Shown one piece after another: positions 1 through 5,731 of a DNA stretch of 8,548 nucleotides. The stretch spans positions 1-8,548 of the forward strand of contig CALNBC010000081.1 of assembly GCA_937874755.1 (NCBI GenBank), written 5' to 3'. The notes beneath the pieces are model-generated. The model was not told the origin of the DNA. It was given only the letters and a program-made list of their open reading frames with translations, and did not search any database. This DNA comes from an uncultured Clostridia bacterium (lineage in GTDB: Bacteria; Bacillota; Clostridia; Christensenellales; CALWSW01). A program made the position numbers and the translations under genes. Numbering within the stretch: the first letter of the stretch is position 1; each line of letters starts with the position of its first letter.

Positions 1-701
1 TTGAGGGTATCGTATGTGTCTACCAGTAACATACATGCAGTGGGGTACACCTCGGCGTACGCCCTGAATGCTGATAGTTCGTCCGGGAAGGACATCACCC
101 AGCTATGGGCATGGGTGCCTTTTACGGGAATGTCAAACATCTGACCGGTTAGCACGCAACTGGTTCCGCAGCAGCCGCCGATGTATGACGCCCTTGCTCC
201 GTAAATCCCAGCGTCCGGTCCTTGGGCGCGGCGCAGTCCGAATTCCATAACATCCGCATCGCCGGCTGCATATTTTACTCTGCTTGCTTTGGTTGCTATC
301 AATGTCTGGTGGTTGACGATATTAAGTGTTGCCGTTTCGAGTAGCTGAGCTTGAAAAATAGTCGCTTTAACTCTTACGAGGGGTTCATAGGGAAACACGA
401 CGGTACCTTCGGGAACAGCGTAAATCTCCCCGGTAAACTTGAAGTTCCGCAATTCGTTCAGGAAATCCTCATCAAAAAGTTTGAGAGAGCGAAGGTATTC
501 GATACTTTCTTCGTCAAACTTCAGGTTGTTGACATAATCAATCACCTGTTCCAAGCCTGCTGCGAGGGCATAAGTGGAACCATTCCTTGGCGGACGAAAG
601 AACATATCAAAAACGGTTATGTTGTTGTGCATTCCGTTTTTCATATATCCGTACATCATCGTCAGCTCGTACAGGTCGGTTAATAAGGTTAGATTTCGCA
701 T
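1..701 (-). CDS. pncB: Nicotinate phosphoribosyltransferase, N-terminal part (runs off the left edge)
   Basis: This is the first 233 codons of a gene that continues past position 1. The reverse strand is open from ATG at 701 and matches the NAPRTase family throughout: DLYELTM near residues 9-15, YALAAGLEQ near 44-52, FTGEIYAVPEGTVVFP near 89-104, LLETATLNIVN near 120-130, FGLRRAQGPDAG at 154-165 and GTHAHSW at 195-201. The family enzyme joins nicotinate to PRPP with ATP hydrolysis to give nicotinate mononucleotide, the entry step of NAD salvage (Preiss-Handler route) in the cytoplasm. The His of the GT-x-AH motif (about residue 199) corresponds to the His phosphorylated in characterised members; that is family knowledge. 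Homologues have about 480 residues, so roughly half is seen. AGAGG lies about nine bases before the ATG. No convincing promoter lies in the 107-base gap after lgt, so cotranscription with lgt is likely. Confidence 0.95.
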   Translation of the reverse strand, partial: MRNLTLLTDLYELTMMYGYMKNGMHNNITVFDMFFRPPRNGSTYALAAGLEQVIDYVNNLKFDEESIEYLRSLKLFDEDFLNELRNFKFTGEIYAVPEGTVVFPYEPLVRVKATIFQAQLLETATLNIVNHQTLIATKASRVKYAAGDADVMEFGLRRAQGPDAGIYGARASYIGGCCGTSCVLTGQMFDIPVKGTHAHSWVMSFPDELSAFRAYAEVYPTACMLLVDTYDTL

Positions 702-808
702 CACTGTGCGCCTCTTTCGTAATTGTTGTATTTCTTATAGGGTGTTCCGAAATTTCTCGTTATCCCTATGGGAATGCGTGCAATAAATGTCTAAGTTTGC
801 TGCGCGAA

Positions 809-1780
809 TTACGTTGTTTTTTCGCTATCCCCTGCCTTCTTGGGTTCTTCATCGTCCTTCGCAACTTCTTCATTTATGGATTCTGCACTGCCCGCATCCT
901 GGTCGTCATCTGCGGAAACGGTACTGCTAAGGTTTGCTTCGGATTCGGGCTGCTCGTCAATGTCGAAATCCCGCGGACTTTGGGCAAAGTACGGAGCTGC
1001 GCCTACCAGCACTCCGGTGCGCTTTTCTTTGAGATGTCGCCAGATTATGAACGCGATTCCTGCCACGAAAAGCAGTGCACTGAGAAGTTGGGAGACGCGC
1101 ACATCGCCAATGTAAAGGCTGTCGGTTCTGAGTCCTTCGACTAAAGCACGCTCAAATGAATACAGAGTGACGTACCATAAGAAGCAGTCGCCGCGGTGCT
1201 TAAAGCGCTTGCTCATCAGCATCAAGAATACGAAAATCAGGAAGCACCATAATGATTCGTAGAAAAATGTGGCGTAATGAATCGTGTTTGTTGCGTCTAT
1301 CCTTACGGCTAGGGGAAACCACATATGAGCGGGGTTTGTTACCTGAATGCCAAACGCTTCCTGGTTGAAAAAGTTGCCCCAGCGACCGATTGCCTGCCCG
1401 AGCACCAATGCGGGGGCAACGATGTCCGCAATGCTCCAGAAGCTAATCTTGCGAGCCCTGCAAAAGATGACGGCTGTTACGACGCCTCCGATTACTGCGC
1501 CGTAAATTGCGAGGCCGCCCTCCCAGAGCCTGAGTATTTTCAAAAGATCGCCTTTGAATATATCCCATTCGAAGACTACGTAATACAGTCTGGCGCAGAT
1601 AACCGCGACGGGAACTGCCCAGAGTGCAAAGTCGATAATGTCATCCTGCTTGACGCCGTATTGCTTCGCTCTGCGATAGCTTAGTATTATACCGATCAGT
1701 ACGGCTGCCGCAATGAGCACACCGTACCAATAAACATCTCTGCCGAAAACAGTGAACGCTACCCTGCTTGGGTTGGTCAT
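809..1780 (-). CDS. lgt: Prolipoprotein diacylglyceryl transferase
   Basis: The 323-residue polytopic membrane protein transfers diacylglycerol from phosphatidylglycerol to the lipobox cysteine of prolipoproteins, the first step of lipoprotein maturation. The Lgt signature GRWGNFFNQE is at residues 132-141, with the family's invariant Arg and Asn residues. WEGGLAIYGAVIGG at 86-99 is the conserved segment that holds the HGG motif in proteobacterial Lgt, with Tyr in the His position. Hydrophobic segments lie near 16-34, 48-70, 92-107, 118-132, 170-190 and 230-248. Residues from about 262 on form an acidic, Ser-rich tail not needed by the core fold; Lgt usually ends near 250-290. The ATG at 1780 is preceded by GGAGG six bases away and gives the standard N-terminus. 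A promoter lies at 1820-1848. Identification is secure; the role of the tail is unknown. Confidence 0.97.
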   Translation of the reverse strand: MTNPSRVAFTVFGRDVYWYGVLIAAAVLIGIILSYRRAKQYGVKQDDIIDFALWAVPVAVICARLYYVVFEWDIFKGDLLKILRLWEGGLAIYGAVIGGVVTAVIFCRARKISFWSIADIVAPALVLGQAIGRWGNFFNQEAFGIQVTNPAHMWFPLAVRIDATNTIHYATFFYESLWCFLIFVFLMLMSKRFKHRGDCFLWYVTLYSFERALVEGLRTDSLYIGDVRVSQLLSALLFVAGIAFIIWRHLKEKRTGVLVGAAPYFAQSPRDFDIDEQPESEANLSSTVSADDDQDAGSAESINEEVAKDDEEPKKAGDSEKTT

Positions 1781-1819
1781 GCTTGTCCTCCGATCTTTAA
1801 TCGCACATTTACTGTCCCC

Positions 1820-1848
1820 ATAATAAGACCTTACAAGCCCAAAATCAA
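1820..1848 (-). promoter_or_regulatory. Sigma-A-like promoter of lgt
   Basis: On the minus strand TTGATT (1848-1843) and TATTAT (1825-1820) are separated by 17 bases, giving four of six and five of six matches to the vegetative consensus. The -10 box ends about 40 bases before the lgt ATG. It would allow lgt and pncB to be transcribed independently of the upstream kinase gene. Confidence 0.6.
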
Positions 1849-1887
1849 GCTTTGAGAGCCATTAATCCCCTTTTGAAGGCGCAGTCT

Positions 1888-1923
1888 GAACGAAAGTTAT
1901 GCTCTGCGGCAGTAATTTCGTTC
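1888..1923. repeat. Bulged inverted repeat between the kinase gene and lgt
   Basis: GAACGAAA (1888-1895) is the exact reverse complement of TTTCGTTC (1916-1923). Inside, TTATGC (1897-1902) pairs with GCAGTAA (1909-1915). The result is a 14-base-pair stem with two single-base bulges and a six-base loop at 1903-1908. It lies 54-89 bases after the stop of the kinase gene. No T tract follows on either strand, so it is not a standard intrinsic terminator. It could be an mRNA 3' stabiliser, a REP-like element or a transcription pause structure. Confidence 0.5.
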
Positions 1924-1976
1924 GATGACTACTATCTGTTTGCATTTTCGGAAGCTAATGCCCTCATGGAGCGCGT

Positions 1977-3632
1977 TCACTGCTCGAAAGAGCCGCCGCC
2001 TATGAACTCCCTTAATATAGAAGTCCTAGGAATCTCAGTTTCGTCCTCCGGATTTGGGTCTACAAAATACTTTAGCAGTTTGGCCAAATAATTCGCTTCG
2101 ATGAAGTTCGGGCTGTCCTTCGGCACTTCCTTCAAGAGTGGTACGGCGCGCTTCTTAAGGAAAAGCAGTTCGTAAACGAGGGTTGAGTTAAACATTATGT
2201 CGCACTGTTCCTGATATGGGAATATCCAGCGCTCTTCTCCCTCGCGCACGCTGTTCCACATTGATAGAGTCCTTTCAGCAGGCATCCCGCGGTGGAGGCA
2301 ATCCCGCACCAACCGACGAATCAACCGAACGCTGGAAGTGGAAATTCTGTCGTGGGAGTCGAGGTTGAGCTGGGTAAGCGCGCTGATGTAAATCTTGAAT
2401 TTGTCTTCAGGGTCCACCGATTCGCATATTGCATCGTTTAAGCCATGGATACCCTCGACCAAGAGTATCTGATCGGGCAATAGCTTTATCAATTTACCGT
2501 TGAGTATCTTTTTCGATTTGAAGTCGAAGCGCGGTATCTGAACCTCTTTTCCATTCAACATTTCGCAAAGGTGCTTGTTGAAAAGCGGAGCGTCGATCGC
2601 GTTGATGTCTTCCAGGTCGATAGTACCGTCCGGTCTTGGGGTCAAGGTGCTGCGATCCCGGTAATAATTATCCAGCGAAATGATCGCTGTTTTTCGTTCG
2701 GCAGCCCGAAGCTGAACGGATAACCTTTGGGTGAAGGTCGTCTTGCCTGAAGAGGACGGACCAGCCACGAGCACAATGCGCCTCTTTTCACGCACAACCC
2801 TCGTCGCAATCTCTGCTATCGTGCGCTCGTGCAGCGCTTCGTTAACCCTAATAAAATCGGGTAGATTCCCGCTTTCGACGAGGTCGTTAAGGTCGGGGAC
2901 GGTACCTACGTTTAATATTTCTGCCCAACGCTCACTTTGGCGAAAAACATGGGCAAGTTTTGGGCTTTGAGTGAAAACCAACTTACCTTCGGGGTCTTTT
3001 TGCCTCGGATAAAGCAGCACAAAACCAGGATGGGACATAACTAGGTCGAAACGGCGCACATAACCAGTAGAGGGCGGCATATAGCCGAAGAAGTACTCGG
3101 AAACGCCTCCGCAGGAATACACCTTGAAAACCGCGTCTTCCCTGTGGCTTAGGAGCCTCGCCTTGTCTGTATTGCCTTCCGCGTTGTAAAACGCGATGGC
3201 CTCCTCCCTGCTTATCAACCTGCGGATAAAAGGCTCATCCCTTTCGCAAATCTTGCGCATTTCTCTTTCGACGCGCTCAAGATCAAAGGGGGAGAATTCT
3301 TCATCCCCGCGGATTTCACAGTATATGCCCTCGTTCATCGAATGCTCAATGGAGAGTTTCCTTTCGGGCAAAACATTGTTCACCGCTTGAACGAGCACAT
3401 GCATCAGGCCGCGCAGATAAACGTCGTTCCCTGTTTTGTCTGCAGAAGTCAGAAGCTGAATTTCCTCTCCGCCTGTAGGTATGTATGACAGCTCTTTGAC
3501 GGCGTTGTTCACGAGCGCAGCGACGACAGGTAGCGGAGAATCGGAGCCTCTGTCACCTGTGAGCGAAATAAGAGATTCGCCTGCAGCACAGGATGTATCT
3601 GCTCCGTTGAGTTTGAATGTTACCTTTTCCAT
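1977..3632 (-). CDS. TGS / ThrRS-like editing domain / uridine-kinase-like fusion protein
   Basis: The 551-residue protein has three parts. Residues 1-65 resemble a TGS domain. Residues about 66-225 resemble the second additional domain of threonyl-tRNA synthetase: RGLMHVLVQAV at 74-84, and PPSTGYVRRFDL at 186-197, matching the ThrRS VPSTG region. Residues 280-500 form a uridine-kinase/phosphoribulokinase P-loop domain, with Walker A GPSSSGKTT at 291-299, SLDNYY at 319-324, LVEGIHGLN at 391-399 and RISTSSVRLIRRLVRD at 429-444. The C-terminal SILREFIGG is also typical of the family. Such fusions are usually annotated as nucleoside or uridine kinases, so phosphorylation of a nucleoside-like substrate is likely, but the true substrate is not known to me. 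The editing domain has lost most metal-binding residues (see findings). GGAGG lies seven bases before ATG 3632. It is about twice the length of a plain Udk, so I assign no gene symbol. Confidence 0.92.
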   Translation of the reverse strand: MEKVTFKLNGADTSCAAGESLISLTGDRGSDSPLPVVAALVNNAVKELSYIPTGGEEIQLLTSADKTGNDVYLRGLMHVLVQAVNNVLPERKLSIEHSMNEGIYCEIRGDEEFSPFDLERVEREMRKICERDEPFIRRLISREEAIAFYNAEGNTDKARLLSHREDAVFKVYSCGGVSEYFFGYMPPSTGYVRRFDLVMSHPGFVLLYPRQKDPEGKLVFTQSPKLAHVFRQSERWAEILNVGTVPDLNDLVESGNLPDFIRVNEALHERTIAEIATRVVREKRRIVLVAGPSSSGKTTFTQRLSVQLRAAERKTAIISLDNYYRDRSTLTPRPDGTIDLEDINAIDAPLFNKHLCEMLNGKEVQIPRFDFKSKKILNGKLIKLLPDQILLVEGIHGLNDAICESVDPEDKFKIYISALTQLNLDSHDRISTSSVRLIRRLVRDCLHRGMPAERTLSMWNSVREGEERWIFPYQEQCDIMFNSTLVYELLFLKKRAVPLLKEVPKDSPNFIEANYLAKLLKYFVDPNPEDETEIPRTSILREFIGGGSFEQ

Positions 3633-3646
3633 ATTACAACCTCCAT
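3620..3646 (-). other. Possible eight-codon leader ORF overlapping the kinase start
   Basis: An ATG at 3646-3644 starts a short frame (MEVVIWKR, stop at 3622-3620) that is out of frame with the kinase gene and overlaps its first codons. Its ATG directly abuts and contributes to the GGAGG of the main gene. It has its own purine-rich site (GAGGAG) about six bases upstream. It may be fortuitous or may affect translation of the downstream start. Confidence 0.25.
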
Positions 3647-3672
3647 TAAACTCTCCTCTATTACCTGATTTT

Positions 3673-3678
3673 ATTATA
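3673..3678 (-). promoter_or_regulatory. Candidate -10 box for the kinase gene
   Basis: The minus strand carries a perfect TATAAT about 40 bases before the kinase ATG. No good -35 hexamer lies 16-18 bases upstream (the 17-base position reads TCCCAC), so only the -10 element is called. Confidence 0.4.
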
Positions 3679-3724
3679 CACTTTTTACATGGTTAGTGGG
3701 ACTTTTTATCAGCATAGATGAATG

Positions 3725-3750
3725 AAAAAACCTATCCTTTCGGCAGGTTT
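3725..3750 (-). terminator. Intrinsic terminator of the phosphatase operon
   Basis: Read on the minus strand, AAACCT (3750-3745) pairs with AGGTTT (3733-3728) around a partly paired GAAAG-type loop. A run of six T (3730-3725) ends the stem, as expected for a Rho-independent terminator. The stem begins within the stop codon of the small ORF at 3749-3847. It lies about 145 bases beyond the stop of the second phosphatase. Confidence 0.7.
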
Positions 3751-3847
3751 AGGCTTCTGATACTATGCCAATGTATTTTTCCGCTATGCCCGGTTCTGTT
3801 AACCTACGACTTAGTATTGCATTGCCCTTGTTGAGTATTATTAGCAT
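3749..3847 (-). CDS. Small hypothetical ORF between phosphatase 2 and the terminator
   Basis: A 32-codon frame runs from ATG 3847 to TAA at 3751-3749. The peptide starts MLIILNKGNAILSRRL and ends KYIGIVSEA. I do not recognise it. It is in the same frame as the upstream phosphatase, separated from it by TAG (3898-3896) and TAA, and the open frame extends about ten codons upstream of the ATG. There is no Shine-Dalgarno sequence on the coding strand; the bases before the ATG are pyrimidine-rich (CCTCCTC). Its stop coincides with the foot of the terminator stem, which is where a real last gene would end. The NKGN motif and surrounding DNA resemble part of the phosphatase genes, so it may be a remnant. 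A chance ORF is also possible. Confidence 0.3.
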   Translation of the reverse strand: MLIILNKGNAILSRRLTEPGIAEKYIGIVSEA

Positions 3848-3895
3848 TTGAGGAGGAATACGTCTTTTATATTTACTTTAGTTATGTAGATAGCG

Positions 3896-4708
3896 CTAAT
3901 CAATATCCTGCTGGTACTTCAGGATGAACTTTTCTATGACGTGGGCGACTCCGCAATCGTTATTTGAAGGAGCGATGTAATCAGCTGCGGCTATCGTCCC
4001 GGGTGTGCCGTTCTCCATGCAGACTCCAAGCCCTGCGGCCTGAATCATTGAAATGTCCGCGTCTGTGTCGCCAATCGCGATTACTTCGTCTTTTGAAAGT
4101 CCGAAAAGCGCCGCAACTGAAAGTAGCGCAACGCCCTTGCCTACTCCCTTGGGCGTAATGTCGATCACTTTTTTGTCCGATATCAGAACCTCTACTCGAT
4201 TTCCGAAACGGTCATCGAGCGCTTTTGCTACATCGATCGTTGATTCGTCACCCAATACTATATTGCCCTTGTTGAATGTTATTCCGTGAGCCGAAGTAAA
4301 ATCCAATACTTTCCCAGGGAAGCCGAAATATGAATCGGTGTATTGTGAGAGCGCTCCCACAGTCTCATAGTAAACATCTGTTCCGGAAATGCAGTGCCAG
4401 AACAAGCTGTTTTCTCTGCAGTAATCTGCGACTTCGGAAACCAGTTCGGGGGGAAGGTGGGCTTCGTAAACCGTCTCACCACCGGGATAATGGCATGCAA
4501 GCGTTCCCCCGGCAGATAGTATGAGTCCTTCGATACCCGCCTGCTCCATGACCCAAGTAGCTGCCTTGTGAGGTCTGCCGGTAGCCATCATGATTTCTAC
4601 ACCTGCATTTGCCGCGGCGCGCATCGCATCGATATTTTTTTGAGGAAGCTTTTTATCGTCAGTCAAAAGAGTGCCGTCGATGTCTATTGCTATAAGCTTG
4701 TATGCCAT
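3896..4708 (-). CDS. Cof-type HAD-IIB family phosphatase (second of a tandem pair)
   Basis: The 270-residue cytosolic protein carries all four HAD motifs: DIDGTLL at 9-15 (nucleophile Asp9, acid/base Asp11), ATGR at 42-45 (Thr43), the Lys of GVGKG at 191, and GDTDADISM at 213-221 with metal-binding Asp214 and Asp218. Its length and the cap between motifs II and III fit the Cof/YbiV-type subfamily, which dephosphorylates sugar phosphates, nucleotides or flavin phosphates; the substrate cannot be read from sequence. A G-rich ribosome site (GGGGGG, four bases before ATG 4708) and the MAYKLIAID start match its upstream paralogue. The gap to that paralogue is 30 bases with no clear promoter, so the two form one operon. 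By hand count the proteins share about 68 percent identity. Confidence 0.93.
   Translation of the reverse strand: MAYKLIAIDIDGTLLTDDKKLPQKNIDAMRAAANAGVEIMMATGRPHKAATWVMEQAGIEGLILSAGGTLACHYPGGETVYEAHLPPELVSEVADYCRENSLFWHCISGTDVYYETVGALSQYTDSYFGFPGKVLDFTSAHGITFNKGNIVLGDESTIDVAKALDDRFGNRVEVLISDKKVIDITPKGVGKGVALLSVAALFGLSKDEVIAIGDTDADISMIQAAGLGVCMENGTPGTIAAADYIAPSNNDCGVAHVIEKFILKYQQDID
3930..4024. repeat. Near-identical tract shared by the two phosphatase genes, copy 1
   Basis: This 95-base tract matches 4764-4858 with three mismatches, and its first 59 bases (3930-3988) are identical. It encodes the C-terminal CMENGTP...CGVAHVIEKF region. Elsewhere the genes differ at many synonymous sites even where the protein is identical, which suggests recent gene conversion at the 3' ends. 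Confidence 0.85.
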
Positions 4709-4738
4709 TATGCCCCCCGGATATTCACATGTATTATG

Positions 4739-5542
4739 TTAGATATTTGGATTTAATACGAATTTTTCTATGACGTGGGCGACTCCGCAATCGTTATTTG
4801 AAGGAGCGATGTAATCAGCTGCAGCTATCGTCTCGGGTGTGCCATTCTCCATGCAGACCCCCAAACCAGCAGCTTCTATCATAGATATATCCGAATTCGC
4901 GTCCCCTATTGCGATTACTTGTTCTGCTGTGAGACCTCGATGAGCGGCTATATTTAGCAGGGTGACTCCTTTGAGGATTCCCTTGGGCGTAATGTCTATT
5001 ACATTTTTGTCTGCAATCAAAAACTCCGCACGGTCGCCAAATTTATCATCTAAAGCTTTTGCTACATCGATGATAACATCGCTTTCGACAATGACGTTCC
5101 CCTTGTTGAAGACCCTTCCGTGAACAGATTTGTAATCCAATATGCGCCCGGGAAAGCCAAAGTACTTCTCCATAAAAAAGTATTTGTCGCAAGCTTTCTC
5201 GTAGTAGTAATCCGTTCCAGCTATAAAGTAAAAAAACCAGTCGTTCTCTCTGGAAAAATCAGCAATTTCGGATACTAAGTCGCCCGGAAGGTAACTTTCG
5301 TAGATGGTTTCGCCGCCGGGATAATGGTTCACAAGGGCTCCACCTATAGAAAGTATCAATCCTTCAATTCCAGCTTGCTCCATGAATCCGATGGCTGCCC
5401 TGTATGGTCTGCCGGTTGCGATCATGACCTCTGCCCCCGCATTTATTGCGGCTTGCATTGCTTCTATATTCTTCTGCAGCAGTTTCTTTTCGTCGGACAG
5501 AAGAGTTCCATCTAGGTCTATCGCAATTAACTTATATGCCAT
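4739..5542 (-). CDS. Cof-type HAD-IIB family phosphatase (first of a tandem pair)
   Basis: This 267-residue paralogue of the next gene downstream also has complete HAD motifs: DLDGTLL at 9-15, ATGR at 42-45, the Lys of GILKG at 191 and GDANSDISM at 213-221. It is a predicted Mg-dependent small-molecule phosphatase with unknown substrate. I chose ATG 5542 over the in-frame ATG at 5554 because 5542 gives the same MAYKLIAID N-terminus as the paralogue and follows a G-rich GGGGGTT at a usable distance, while 5554 has only a weak upstream GGGTG. It is the promoter-proximal gene of the operon. The cap region (about residues 101-160) is the most diverged from the paralogue, with aromatic residues replacing others (WFFYFIAGTDYYYE), which suggests the two enzymes differ in substrate. 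Confidence 0.93.
   Translation of the reverse strand: MAYKLIAIDLDGTLLSDEKKLLQKNIEAMQAAINAGAEVMIATGRPYRAAIGFMEQAGIEGLILSIGGALVNHYPGGETIYESYLPGDLVSEIADFSRENDWFFYFIAGTDYYYEKACDKYFFMEKYFGFPGRILDYKSVHGRVFNKGNVIVESDVIIDVAKALDDKFGDRAEFLIADKNVIDITPKGILKGVTLLNIAAHRGLTAEQVIAIGDANSDISMIEAAGLGVCMENGTPETIAAADYIAPSNNDCGVAHVIEKFVLNPNI
4764..4858. repeat. Near-identical tract shared by the two phosphatase genes, copy 2
   Basis: This is the partner of 3930-4024, with 92 of 95 bases matching. Immediately beyond it, the extreme C-terminal codons of the two genes are unrelated in sequence and length, so the similarity has a sharp boundary on that side. Confidence 0.85.
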
Positions 5543-5572
5543 GTTAACCCCCATACACCCGTTTGATATGTA

Positions 5573-5584
5573 TAAACATGTTTA
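5573..5584. promoter_or_regulatory. 12-base palindrome at the phosphatase operon start site
   Basis: TAAACATGTTTA is a perfect palindrome directly after the -10 box of the phosphatase promoter, overlapping the expected transcription start. Its position suits a repressor operator, but no second copy was found and a 12-base AT-rich palindrome can arise by chance. Confidence 0.3.
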
Positions 5585-5614
5585 ATTATATTTGCATAGC
5601 GGGCTATCTGTCAA
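5585..5614 (-). promoter_or_regulatory. Strong sigma-A-type promoter of the phosphatase operon
   Basis: The minus strand has perfect consensus hexamers: TTGACA (5614-5609) and TATAAT (5590-5585), separated by 18 bases. The -10 box lies about 42 bases before the chosen ATG at 5542. Expression is therefore likely to be strong unless repressed. Confidence 0.85.
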
Positions 5615-5672
5615 CTGATACGGTACTTTCCGTTCTTCATCGTTTATTCATTATATGACTCAACCCGTTTAC

Positions 5673-5701
5673 TTTACTTTGATGTAGCTTCATGAGATAA
5701 T
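5673..5701 (+). promoter_or_regulatory. Candidate promoter of the GerMN lipoprotein gene
   Basis: TTTACT (5673-5678) and GATAAT (5696-5701) are 17 bases apart, matching the vegetative consensus at four and five of six positions. The -10 box ends 30 bases before the GTG start. It is divergent from the phosphatase promoter, with 58 bases between the two -35 elements. Confidence 0.5.
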
Positions 5702-5731
5702 ATTACTGCTTATGGTCGTGGAGGAATAACT

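Noticed and set aside
730..785. Terminator or promoter between lgt and pncB
   Set aside because: ATAGGG and CCCTAT form only a six-base stem with no T tract, and the TATAAG before pncB lacks a -35 element, so neither call holds.
351..1144. Plus-strand ORFs overlapping pncB and lgt
   Set aside because: They lie opposite strongly conserved minus-strand genes, lack ribosome sites and have compositions typical of antisense shadows.
1888..1923. Integron attC site
   Set aside because: The stem has bulges, but the required GTTRRRY and RYYYAAC core sites are absent and there is no integrase or cassette array.
3851..3880. Plus-strand GAGGAGG as a ribosome binding site
   Set aside because: No ATG, GTG or TTG lies at a usable distance and no open frame follows. 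It is the complement of a pyrimidine stretch on the minus strand.
5543..5554. ATG 5554 as the start of the first phosphatase
   Set aside because: It adds four residues (MGVN) not found in the paralogue and has a weaker ribosome site. ATG 5542 gives the shared MAYKLIAID start.
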